64,000 nucleotides of DNA, taken from the NCBI RefSeq assembly GCF_963966145.1, contig NC_091048.1, positions 17,918,001 to 17,982,000 on the forward strand. The letters run 5' to 3'. Both the position numbers and the translations under genes were made by a program. This DNA comes from Tenebrio molitor (lineage: Eukaryota > Arthropoda > Insecta > Coleoptera > Tenebrionidae). Of the stretch, positions 11,095 to 22,283 are shown one piece after another (the first letter of the stretch is position 1; the number at the start of each line of letters is the position of its first letter). The notes beneath the pieces were generated by a model. It did no database searches. It was given only the letters and a program-made list of their open reading frames with translations, and had not been told where the DNA came from.

Positions 11095-12915
11095 TAGAAC
11101 GAGTGCTATAATGCTTCTTTTTAAACGAGTATAATATAGTTCTTGATTAAAAAGTATAAGCCATGTGTCTGTTAAGAAAAGATTTTCAACTGTAATGATA
11201 GTTTTTTCAATAGTGTATTTGAAGCCTTGGCCAAAGATCGGAGAGCCTAAAAAAGGTAAATTTCCTCGGTCACAAACTGTAATACTTGATGCTAAATTTT
11301 GAAATTCCTTTATGACTGTTAAATCTGTGTCACCAGAACAGCAGAAGGTCTCGCATTTGTTAATTCAAGACCAATTTTCCTGGATAAATTGATAACTTTC
11401 AAAGTCGGACAAAACTACTTCTGGGTAATCAGTAATCAGCTAAGGTTCCATCATCTAAGTACCAATATTTAGTTATTGAGAATCCAAAGATAAAATAATA
11501 ATTGTTTGAATGGCAAGTCTAAAGATCATGGGACCGTAAGTATCTCCTTGGTGTGCTCCAACAGAAGAAGAAAGAAAAATAAAGTTGAAGGATTTCTATA
11601 GCATTGATGAAGATAAGCAAAGAAGTGGGGTAGGTATGATGTTGGAGCGGCCGGTCCAATTGGGTTTATGACGCCGGTGCCGCTTTCAATCTCTGCCGAC
11701 AATTACCTGATGTGCCGGTACGGTGGTGGTCTCTCACACAATTGGGAAAGTCCGGACATCTGGCTTATTTTCACATCTTGCAAAAGGCCACCAGCGTACT
11801 ACCTACCCCTGATTGAGAGGGGAGACGAATTTACTTTTGTCCGTTTTTGTTATTTTTAAGTTAGTTGATAAGTAAATGTAGACCAAGAAGCATCAATACA
11901 TCTTTGAGTTAAGCTGAAGTATCTATCCTTATTTGAAATCACGGTCCACATTGTGCGAAACCCCTACGCGTAACAAGAAAACAACATCGGACACTCAATT
12001 GGCATGTCATAGGTTCAAACTCCTGGGTACGGAAACATCCGTCATACTTCGTAGGAGGCAATTGAACCGAAACATATGACATTGCACTTTTTTTACAATT
12101 CAAACCCGTTCAACTGAGTTAAAGGCGTTTTTGAAATCTGATTTAAGAAGAACTTTGCCACGATTTTGGTTGTTATTCACAAAGGTTCGTGTGATATGAA
12201 TTGCTGCTCCAAGTTGGTGTGAAGATAAATATGAATTTACAATATTACTACTTTGAAAACAGGCTAGCTTTGAAGTCAATCTTCGTAAATAGTTTCCGAT
12301 AGCGATCGGCCAAATTCCTTCATCGTTCTCATAAATGGCACATTAAGACGCACCACATAATAAATGACAAATTACTGAAGGAAGTTGGCCAAACAATAAA
12401 AAATTACACAGTTTTATTAAAGCTCTTAATGCCTGCTGACCTGTTTCACCCGCTGACAAAGATATGATATCTTTCAAGTATTGTGGTCTCATGCCATCTA
12501 AACCTGGTGAAGAACCGGCAGGAAAGGCATTGATAGTTTCTCGAATGTTTTGCTCATTGACTATTAAAGAAAAGTCTCCTGGTTTAAAAGCGTTTGGAAA
12601 AAATAGTTCGCGAGATGGTGAAGGATGTTTTTTTTGGAGTTCTTCAGCAGCATCTTCATCGAATGAAGCTAATGAGTCATCGGAGGACAATCATTTAATA
12701 GCTCCTCTGATATCAAAATCGGCCACTTTTGTTTCCACTTTCTTAGCTAATGATAAATGTGTACGTTTCTTAGACGCAGTTCGTATTCGAGGTACTTCAA
12801 AATTAGAAAGATTTTCTCTTATATGCTTATTAAAAATTATTATTAACTGGTAAATGTTATTCAAATTATATATTGTCTTTTGCTTTAGTAATACACTACC
12901 AGGAAACCATTTCAA
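11095..12915 (-). pseudogene. Broken endonuclease-type LINE, N-terminal and palm pieces of RT (copy 1)
   Basis: Three pieces in minus-strand order. Piece one, 12915-12343 (frameshift near 12690), gives FPAGSSPGLDGMRPQYLKDI, an RT N-terminal motif. Piece two, 12330-12115, gives DEGIWPIAIGNYLRRLTSKL and KVLLKSDFKNAFNS. Piece three, about 11480-11095, includes WYLDDGTL, the catalytic Asp pair. Between pieces two and three, about 11560-12110 contains unrelated sequence, including a small foldback (about 12001-12090, GTCATAGGTTCAA and complement). Piece three aligns with the copy in UGT D intron 1 at 41800-42200. The copy is non-functional and ends only 22 bp from the UGT B stop codon. Confidence 0.75.
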
Positions 12916-12937
12916 ACCTTCATAATTTATTGGAACA

Positions 12938-15900
12938 TTATTGTTTTTTTAGTTTTCTTCTGTTTTTAAAAAACAACTTTTTACAAATAATTTTCATGAA
13001 ATAATAAAAAGTAAACAAAAAGCACGATCCAATCAATACAATGAAAGCAATAACATCTAACAAGTGGTACTGATACCAAGGTAAATCAAGTCCAGCCACT
13101 CTTAAGTGTGGTGCTCCTTTATGACGAATGACATATTCGACCCAGTAGATTGCCGTATCCATTGGACTCATCAGACGATCATGAAATATTCTAGACCTCA
13201 ATTTGGCGTTTTCTCTATACCTGCAATAACAATTATTATTATGAATTAATTGAAATTTATTTGTAAAATTTTTACTTATTGTTGTTTAAAATTTCATGAA
13301 TGGTGTTAGTCAATTTTTCTTCCGAGAGTTGGCTATATGGAACCACGAGCCCGTAGCCATTGTTAACTGCAGTTATGGCATTTAATTTTTGGTCACCAAA
13401 GATCGGAATCGCTAATATAGGTACACCGTGGTAAATTGTTTCAGTGGTGCTCAAGTGACCTCCGTGAGTTATGAAAAGTTTTATATTTGGGTGTGCTAAA
13501 AATTGAGAACGTGTGAAATAAAATTGAGCAACGAATTAAAATAGTATACCTACCAAGAATATCTTGTTGCGGTAACCACTTTGACAATTTAACATTTGGA
13601 GGTTGTCCTGGGAGTGAATCGTCTTCCCATTTCCACAGAACGTTTTGTTTGAGTTTTGAAAATGTACTGAGTATGGCATTTCGTTTCTCAATCGGTAACT
13701 CAACACTTTTTAAATTCGAACCCATACTAAAGTATATTACACCATTTTTAGAATTATCTAAAAACTCTTGTAAATCATTAGGTAGCTTTTTGGGTGGTTT
13801 TACGTGGAATCCTCCGATTTCGATCATGTTGGGAACGTGAGGTACAGCCTGATTAATACTCGAATGAGAATTTAACAAAACAATGGAAGTGTTATAAAGA
13901 ACATCGTACAAATCAGGTCCGTTCGGTAAATGTTTTTTTAACATTTTGTTTTGTTGAGGGAACATGTAGAGGTTGTAGAACAGTTCATTGAAAACGTACA
14001 AAAGAGTGTTTAGGAGTCTTTGAAAAAATGTCATTGGTGCTGTATAATCTAGCATCATATCGGGAACGTATGACAACGGAGATGGATTTCCAACTAACGG
14101 ATTAATCCAAAAGTTTGCTCCTATAGGATAAAACGTAATCAGAGCGGCTCCAAAATGTGTCGATAGAGCTTTCTGAGCGTCATTCAAAAACTGTTCCACA
14201 ATGACAACATCGAATTTTTCATTAGAATTAATTAATTTCTGAACATTTTTATCCTTCAAAATCATTTCCATCAATTGAGGCATCATGAATCCCATAAAAA
14301 CAGTAGTAGTAAAAGGATCTGAGGTTTCTATGTCAAACATATTCATTGTTTTGTCTTTTTGCTTCTCTGAAAATAAATATTTTATGTATGTAAAAATATA
14401 TCTATGAAATAAAAATACAGTTTCCTTGCAAAATGTTCGGTGGAGTTTATCTCTTGTGTCTTTATCGTTACGAATTTAAGATATTAGAATGTGAGTACCT
14501 ACATAGAGGGAATATATTCAATGTAATTGAAGATATCACCGCAGAAATGACAACTCAAAAACTACGTTTTGGGTAATTTAAAAAACAGTAATTGAAGTGT
14601 TGAATTTCCTCCTTGTAAAAAAATCAGGAAATAATTATCATCGTTTTTTTTTTCAAAAAATTGCTTTTAAGGCAAGAAGTTGTCTCTTTTTTGTGTTGAA
14701 GTTTAGTTTAATTAGAAATTATTATTATTGAAGTAATAGTATATTAAGTATAAAGAACGGTAATGACAATGTACGGATCGAAGACAATTGTTTGGAGGAG
14801 GAGCTTGCGACGACTCCAATATTGTCTGAGATCCGTACATTGTCATTAACGTTCGTCATGCTTATGAGATTTTTTGCGCGATTGAATATTTATTACAAAA
14901 CATTCCTAACTAGAATGCAATGCGATACGACGCCCTTCACATCGTGTTGCCACAATGTCGATTTTTGTATCGCGTTTCTAAGGCAATCTGCAAACAACTA
15001 TCGCCATTGCAGTTTTTGTGCGCAAATATCGCCAGTTGTGTTGAAAAAGAAGCAGTAAAATGAGTGATATTAGTGATTCCGAAAACGAAGTGGATATTGT
15101 AGAAGAAACTTTGAATGTGGGGTGCGTCACAAATAAAGAATTTTTGAAACTAACGACCTCAACGTGTAATTAAGAAGACAAGGAAAATTTGTGGTATGAA
15201 AATATTATTTCATTGCAGCGACAAGGAATGCCGACCACAAGAGCCGTGTGAGTTTCCAGAAAGTGCTAACATCTTGTCTTCAACTTCTGTCTACATAAAT
15301 CAAGAATTTTCGAAACCAGCGAACTCAATATGAAATCAAGAAGACAAGGAAAATCCGGGGTATGAACATTTTGACAATTCTAATGTCGCGGCAAGTCTGT
15401 TACTAAAATTGTTTCATTGCAGCGGCAAGGTAGGCCGACTACAAGAGCCGTGTGAGTTTCCAAAAAGTGCTAACATCTTGTCTTCAACTTCCGTCTACAT
15501 AAATGAAGAATTTTCGAAACCAAAGATCTCAATTTGTAATCAAGAAGACAAGGAAAATGCGGGGTATGAAAATTTTGATAATGCCAATGTCGCGGCAAGT
15601 TTGCTAATGCTATTTCATTGCAGCAGCAAGGAAAGCCGACTACAAGAGCCGTGTGAGTTTCCAGAAAGTGCTAACATCTTGTCTTCAACTTCTGTCTACA
15701 TAAATGAAGAATTATTTTCGAAACCAACAACCTCAATGTGTACCTAATCAAGAAGACAAGGAAAATGCGGGGTATGAAAATTTTGACAATGCCAATGTTG
15801 CGGCAAGTTTGCTAATGCTATTTCATTGCAGCGCCAGCGCCAAGGAAAGCCGACTACAAGAGCTTTATGAGTTTCCAGAAAGTGCCCCCACATCTTGTCT

Positions 15901-18299
15901 TCAACTTCTGTCTACATAAAAATTATTATAATAATCGATTAATTTTGAATAAACTTTACTTACCGTTCTAGAACACCAAAAATTACTTACCATCGAGTTT
16001 ATCGTTAGCAACGAGTAAACAGAGCTTACCATCTTGGAAACAGATGTGGTAAACAACCAAATAGAGTACAATCGCGCAAAAATTAATATTGATTTTATTA
16101 TAATTTATTGACAATTTTTTCAAATGAAACGTAAAACGTAAGTAGAAGATTGTATGGATTATTATCTAAATCATAAGTTGTTTTTTTTTTGCTCTAAATA
16201 GTCAAGAATATCAGTACAAAAATGTTCTAGATTTGTTTATTTTTAATGGATTTTGGGTCGTTTTTGTAACAAGCAATGCAGAAGAATGTATTACATAGTA
16301 TTGAGCATTTTCACTTAAAATTAGAGTTACTTTCTTTTTGCAGCAAGGTCTTCAATTAAAATTGGAGTTGGCTAGGGGCGGCTACGGACGAAGTAACTAA
16401 CTCACATCCAAAAAATTTAAATTTGTAATCTTAGAGACACCGGAACTAAACTCATCCCAACTCTTCACACGAACAGCCGATATAAATCTATTTTTTCCTA
16501 CAATCGATGTAGAAAGTAGGTCTTTGCGCTTGCATTTGACAACGCAAAGTTGACGTTTTCCGAGGACTGTCACTTTGTCGCTCACGCGCGAAAAAATGTA
16601 CAAAACGCTCGCTCTTCGAATTTTTTGTTAAAATCAGATGTCCAGTGATTATTGTAATTAGTGACAACGAATAAACAGAAAGAATTGTTGTGTCAGTTTG
16701 TGTCGGTGTTCTTTGTGTTTTTACAAAAAACATTGCTCAAAAGCCTGTTGAAGCAAGGGAAACTGTTGAGGAAGCGTTTTCGTGTACGCCTCCCGAAATT
16801 GTAAGTGCAGAAAAAGAACCAGAATGCACACTTCCAGAGCATGGATTACTTTTCAAAAACCGTAATTATTGTACTTTTAATATCAATATTGTGAATAATT
16901 AGTTTCTGATTTTAAGAAGGTATTACATTGATTTGGTCCAAATAAAATAATATGTAGTAGTCATAGTTGCGATTGTAGGAAAAATCTTGTGTGTGTTGCG
17001 AGCGCAAATGTACATTGTCGATTTCGAGAAAAGGTGGGTAAGTTATTGTGATCGGTCCAAAATTTCGAATTGCTAATTTCATCAGATCTTTACGTTTTGA
17101 GGTCCCCTGAACACGTTTATGAAGTTTTTAGAATGATGTCTGTCTGTGCGTCTGTCTGTCCCACTTTTCGTTCTCCCACGATTACTCAAAAACGCTTTGA
17201 CCGATTGCTTTCTAATTTGACCAGCACAAACCTGCCCGTCGTCTCTAGAGTTGAAAAGCTTTTGGTGTCAATAGGACCACGGGGGGTGGAAGAGGGTGGC
17301 GGTAGGTAGAAAAAATAATAAGGGAACATGGAAATTTGACTTTACCGTTTGAAAGGGCATGTGTTTTTATGTCGGAAACAATGTCTACCTTTTGCGGATT
17401 TTTCTAATATGGCGTCTTCATAGATCGACGGCGATAACCGCTGAAACTTTTAACAAAATAATCTCGGATCTTGACATTGAAAATAACTCTGTAATAGTTA
17501 CTACCGAATAGAGTTTGGTGTCAGTCCGACTACGAGGGGTGGAAGAGGGTGGGGGTTGCTCGAAAAAATAATGAGGTGACATGGAAATTTGACATTACCA
17601 GTTGAGAGGGCATGTGTTTCTATGTTGGAAATGATATTTACTATTTGCGAGAATTAGAAGACGACTTATGTGGGTTAACACGGACAAGGTAGGTATCTCG
17701 GGTCAATTCAGATTGGCTTAAATTGATGTAGGGTAAGTTACTAGGCCGGGTCTTCGACTCGGCTCCATCCCAATTTTTTTAGGTTGCACTAATAATTATA
17801 ATTAATTGTCAAATTTAAATTTAAGAAACTAGGTTTCATTATTAAAAATAAAATGATTTTCTTTCTGATTTTATTAAATTGTAGCAATATGTAGTGCATA
17901 AACGATAGTCAGAAAACACGAGTGCAAAAACTGAGGTTAGGAAGTTGTTTGTTGACATGTGTTCTTATCAATCTTAAAAGAATTCGACGAAAAATTTAAA
18001 TTTATGTCAAAAAATAACTTGTTAGATTTATTTAAGTAAGCGAGGATATTACCTTGTATAGCTTCTAAAAGTCCTGAAACGACTACATCTCTGTAGGTTC
18101 CATTTTTTGGCGGTTCCTTTTCACTAAAGCAGCTTATCATTGTTACGTCATGTCCTCTCTCGGCCAGTTCTCTTAATAAGGAACTTCCAAGAATGTAGTG
18201 GCTTCGTCCTGGCAGAGGAAATATGCCCAAAATTTTTGCACCATTTGTAAGAAATGCTGTTGTTGAAAACAACAATATTGTTATAAAGTTTTTCATCAT
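12938..18299 (-). CDS. UGT B: UDP-glycosyltransferase, 4 exons, 520 aa, 3.7-kb intron 1
   Basis: Exons are 18053-18299, 14366-13554, 13495-13276 and 13220-12938, with GT..AG borders and one open frame of 520 codons. The signal peptide is residues 1-21 (MMKNFITILLFSTTAFLTNG). The His motif is PLPGRSHYILG. The donor-binding region begins KNGVIYFSMGSNLKSVELP in exon 2 and continues with ITHGGHLSTTETIYHGVP in exon 3. The C-terminal helix and KLKKQ tail are in exon 4. Intron 1 (14367-18052) has swollen to 3,686 bp with a hairpin, a decayed tandem repeat and other repeats, whereas introns 2 and 3 are 58 and 55 bp. Exon 2 positions 13850-14117 are identical to UGT D 39777-40044. The assignment of exon 1 across the long intron rests on matching phase, direction and closest similarity to the C and D first exons. 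Confidence 0.9.
14757..14853. repeat. Hairpin repeat in UGT B intron 1
   Basis: AACGGTAATGACAATGTACG at the left pairs with CGTACATTGTCATTAACGTT at the right around a central loop near 14795-14815. Probably a tiny foldback element. Confidence 0.65.
15060..15920 (+). repeat. Decayed coding-like tandem repeat (KEN-box-like) in UGT B intron 1
   Basis: Four imperfect units with starts near 15175, 15341, 15544 and 15753 (periods 166, 203 and 209 bp). Each begins AAGACAAGGAAAAT and contains TTTCATTGCAG, a good splice-acceptor look-alike. Units 3 and 4 translate as EDKENAGYENFDNANVAASL, then FHCSSKESRLQEPCEFPESA and ILSSTSVYINEE. Just upstream, an ATG at 15060 opens MSDISDSENEVDIVEETLNV. Frames shift between units and stops occur in units 1 and 2, so this is not an intact gene. 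It lies opposite in strand to UGT B. I do not recognise the protein; an amplified exon of a transposon or captured gene is possible. Confidence 0.6.
17240..17660 (+). repeat. Two imperfect direct copies of a block of about 120 bp
   Basis: About 17258-17380 and 17517-17640 share GGGGTGGAAGAGGGTGG and ACATGGAAATTTGAC plus GGGCATGTGTTT. They sit in UGT B intron 1, downstream of a TGTCTGTCTG-rich stretch (17140-17160). Function unknown; presumably part of a repetitive element. Confidence 0.55.
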
Positions 18300-18385
18300 T
18301 TTATGTTGTTAACTGTGGTTAAATTAACTCCGAGACTGAATTTTTCGTCAAATCTCTTTTATCTAAAGTAATTGTTGATAGCGAC

Positions 18386-18393
18386 TTATGTAA
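18386..18393 (-). promoter_or_regulatory. Core promoter candidate of UGT B (degenerate TATA)
   Basis: The minus strand reads TTACATAA at the position where C and D have TTATATAA, about 88 bp upstream of the ATG. The surrounding 80 bp (CGAGACTGAATTTTTCGTCA and ATCTCTTTTATC) also align with the C and D promoters. The weaker TATA may reduce expression; this is inference. Confidence 0.4.
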
Positions 18394-18572
18394 CAACTTT
18401 AAATAAACATCATCTGTTAATAATATTTTTATCATTGTTGAGTGAATGGTATTTTCTAAAATGTAGAGATAAACTAAAGTGCTTATCATTATTGTGATAC
18501 ATTGAACATATTTTTATTCAATTCAGGGCTTTAATAATTTTCTTCAAGGTAATATTATAATGTGACAATATG

Positions 18573-18817
18573 TGGTTGAGCTCATGTTAAATTTTTCATA
18601 TCGACCTTATTAGCCGGTATCGTTCCTATCTGCCAGCAGGTCAGCTCCTTTTTTGCTAGTAAGTTTTTTGTAAGAACAAACAGATAAGGAACAGATAACA
18701 TTAAACATCTCACGAAACAACACATCGTTTCAATTCACGGCCCTTTGGCAAACGTTTATACCTTAAACAAACTAAAACGGTCCTTCGAGAACTTCAATAT
18801 CGACATCATACGTAACA
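18573..18817 (+). repeat. 5' LTR of the BEL/Pao element
   Basis: Begins TGGTTGAGCTCATG and ends CATACGTAACA (TG..CA). It differs from the 3' LTR (24348-24592) at one base by eye (CACATCG here, CACGTCG there). Confidence 0.95.
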
Positions 18818-18818
18818 T

Positions 18819-18836
18819 TGGTCCTTCGAGCCGGAT
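18819..18836 (+). other. Primer-binding site
   Basis: TGGTCCTTCGAGCCGGAT starts one base after the LTR. It has the TGG expected opposite a tRNA CCA end and a T-arm-like TTCGA. I cannot name the tRNA with confidence. Confidence 0.65.
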
Positions 18837-19028
18837 TACGAAAAAACCCACCCGAATCAGGATACCAAGAACCCGCAAAAACAGAAATCGAAGAAGTCAT
18901 TTAATCAAAAGGGAAAAAGCAGTTCATCACCAAGACGTAGGAGACGGCACAAGGTCGGTGGTTCTTCCCCCTTCAACCCTCCAAATTACCCCCTGGATTC
19001 TTGCGTTGTACCGTATAATTTGAAGTAA

Positions 19029-22000
19029 ATGAATCAAAAAATTGCGACAATGCCGGACTTAGCAGAGTTAACCGTCGAGCGTGATAGAATAAAAGCAAAA
19101 TTGAATCGAATGAAAGAAATAATAAACAATTTCAAGGAAGGTGATGATTTGGATCAACTAAGATTACGTAGACCCGACTTAATATCGGCGTACAAAGAGT
19201 TCGATAAAATTCAATCGGAAATCGAACCTCTCAGTACCTCTCGCGACCAAAGCAAAGCAGTTGCAACCGAATGGATCAATTTTGAAACTCTTTATTACAA
19301 TTTATTAGCAAAAATAGCTAAATTTGTAGATAAACAATCCATCGCGTCGGAAAACGGATCGCAACCAGTAGTAACGCCATCAGAAGTATCGGTAAAACTA
19401 CCGGATCTAAATCTACCAAGCTTTTCCGGAAACTATTCAAACTGGACTAGTTTCCACGACACGTTTCAAACTTTAATACATACGAGAACGGATTTAAATA
19501 ATTGTCAAAAATTCCATTATTTGAAATCATGTTTAAAGGGAGATGCTTTCAGTACAGTAGAAGCATTATCAATTTCCTCAGGTAACTACCAAGTAGCGTG
19601 GGAGCTTCTCGAAAAACGATACAACAATCTTCGATTAATCGTTCAAGAACATGTCAATTCAATTTTATCAATTCACAAAATTTCGAAAGCCTCAAATACG
19701 GCATTGAGACAATTAATTAATGATGTCAACACTAACTAAGCGTTAAAAATTTTGAAACAACCAACGGACAAATGGGATGCCTTATTAGTGCCGATAATAA
19801 TCGAAAAATTAGATTACGGAACAAATCGGGAATGGCAGTCCAAATTAAAAACTGAAGTTCCAGCATTAACTAGCTTAATCGAATTTTTAGAACAAAGATG
19901 TCTAACTCTAGAAGCTCTAGAAAATTTAAACAAATTCAATGTGAGTAAACAGCCCACTTCATCAAAATGCAATCCCAACGCGAGTAAAGACACCAAAGCA
20001 TGCTCAGTGACTCAGATTCAGGTAGACAACAAACAGTTCTCATGTTATTACTGCAGAAATCCTACCCATACAATTTACAAATGTGCAGAATTTTTGAATC
20101 TTTCGCACCATGACAAAATTCAAAATGTTAATAACAGAAATTTGTGTAAAAATTGTTTAAGACCGAATCATTCAACAGCGGATTGTAGGTCTAAATTCAA
20201 ATGCAAATATTGCCATCAAAACCATAACAGTCTTCTTCACCAACAAGACGTTGTCCTAAATTCAATTGAACAAGGAACGTGTAATTTAGCAACTCCTCGA
20301 GTGAACGAACTGGAAAAGGGTAACGGACCACATAAGGTCGTTTTGCTTTCGACGGCATTAATTTATGTCAAAAACAATAAAAATAATTTCCATAAATGTC
20401 GTGCCTTGCTGGACGTAGGTTCACAAAGCAACATAATAACGGAATCTTTAGCGAAAAAATTAAATTTGAACTTGAGTAACAACAATATTTCCATACAAGG
20501 AAAAAATCAAAAAATTATCACTTCAAAGCAATCAACTACGGTAACAATAAAATCGCGAGCAAATACGTTTTCGTCAGAAATTTCGTGTTTAGTTTTACCA
20601 AAAATCACTGGAAATATTCCTGAGTATTCTGTAAAGAATTTAAACATTAACATTCCGGAAGATATTCAGTTAGCGGACCCCAATTTCTATAAACCATGTC
20701 CAATAGACTTATTACTTGGGGCCGGACTCTTCTGGAAATTATTAGGTTCAGGAAAAATATCAGCACCGGGACAACCCCACCTGATAGAAACATCTCTCGG
20801 CTGGTTGGTTGGCGGCGAAATCTCGAAAAACTCGCTAACAAACGTCAGTAACATAACCTTGATTACGAACAACACAGTCAAAAACCAACTTCAAAAATTT
20901 TGGGAAATTGAAGAGTACAAATCAAAAAGTAACTGGTCACCACAAGAAGATTTGTGCGAAATACACTTCTTAAGTAACTACAAACGTGATTATCAGGGAA
21001 GGTTTATCGTCAAATTGCCATTCGTTAAAGAAAATAACGAACTCGGTTCTTCAAAAGAAATAGCAATAAAACGGTTACATTCCCTCGAGCACAAATTTAA
21101 AAACCAACCATTATTAGTTTCATTAGTTCCAAACGATTACGCAAACAATAATTTCGGTTGCTATTTGCCGCATCACGAAGTATTCAAACAATCGTCAGGT
21201 AAACTCAGAGTAGTTTTTGACGCGAGTGCAAAAACATCCAACGGCAAAAGCTTAAATAATATTCTTTGTACGGGACCCACAATCCAACAAGACTTGTTCT
21301 CAATATTAACTCGATTCCGTACATTTGAAGTAGCGTTTACCGGTGATATAGTTAAAATGTATCGACAAATTAAAGTTGATCCTGAGCACTGCGAGTATCA
21401 AAGAATTCTATGGCAAGAAAATCCGGAAGATTCTATTTTAACTTATCGCTTATTAACAGTAACGTACGGTACGACCTGTGCACCATTTTTGGCGGTACGC
21501 TGTCTGCAGCAAGCCGCGCTTGAAGAAAAGGATCATTTTCCAACGGCGAGTGAAATCATATTGCGTGACTTTTACATGGATGATTTGCTTACTGGAGCAT
21601 CTTCTGTGCAAGAAGCCACCAAATTAAAAGAAGAAATCAGTCATATTTTAAACAAAGCTGGGTTTGAAATGTCCAAATGGGCGTCAACCAGTGTAGAATT
21701 AATGTCTTCAGCACAAAACAATGAAAAACCAATTGATCTAAGTGATGACCAACAAACAAAAACCCTAGGTGTTGTTTGGGATTACAATAAGGATTTGCTT
21801 ACATATCAAGTCAATCTAAAGTACAAAAACGAAACCGCAACAAAAAGATTAATGTTATCAGCCATTGCGCAATTATGGGACCCATTGGGTTTAATTTCAC
21901 CAATTATATTTAAAGCTAAACTCATATTGCAAAAAATGTGGAGTTTGAGACTTTCTTGGGATGAGAGAGTACCAGACGAGTTGCATCAAATGTGGACCCA

Positions 22001-22283
22001 ATTTATTTCAGATTTAATGAATGTAAACAATATTAAAGTTAACAGAAAAATTTTAACCCTGTTTCCTGCAGCAAAGTTTGAAATACACGGTTTTTGCGAC
22101 AGCTCACAATCAGCTTACGGAGCGACTATTTTTATAAGAAGCGTCGATTCGTATGGTAACGGTTCAACAAATCTTTTGTGCAGTAAATCAAGAGTAGCCC
22201 CATTAAAGACATTAACAATACCACGTCTAGAATTATGTGGCGGTTTACTTTTATGTGGCGGTTTACTTTTAGTTTACGTTTAA
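19029..22283 (+). pseudogene. BEL/Pao gag-protease-RT-RNase H reading frame with one nonsense codon
   Basis: Gag opens at 19029 (MNQKIATMPDLAELTVERDR) and runs 236 codons to an in-frame TAA at 19737-19739. The same frame resumes immediately and stays open to 22283. Three zinc-knuckle-like motifs follow at about residues 98-163 of the second part (CYYCRNPTHTIYKC, CKNCLRPNHSTADC, CKYCHQNHNSLLH). The protease motif is DVG (20412-20420) where aspartic proteases normally have DSG or DTG, so the protease may be impaired. RT shows VVFDASAKTSNGKSLNN and FYMDDLLTGA. RNase H begins FEIHGFCDSSQSAYGATIF. The frame ends early just after an 18-bp tandem duplication (22232-22267). Confidence 0.9.

Noticed and set aside
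15060..15920. CRISPR-like array
   Set aside because: Units of about 200 bp without short spacers, in a eukaryotic genome; a coding-like tandem repeat instead.
16397..16902. Three short ORFs near 16.4-16.9 kb as small genes in UGT B intron 1
   Set aside because: No domain, no splice logic, and part of the region matches the shared intron 1 core of UGT C and D.
19737..19739. Programmed stop-codon readthrough between gag and pol
   Set aside because: The stop falls inside gag, upstream of the zinc knuckles, and the same element has two further lesions, so a simple nonsense change is likelier.
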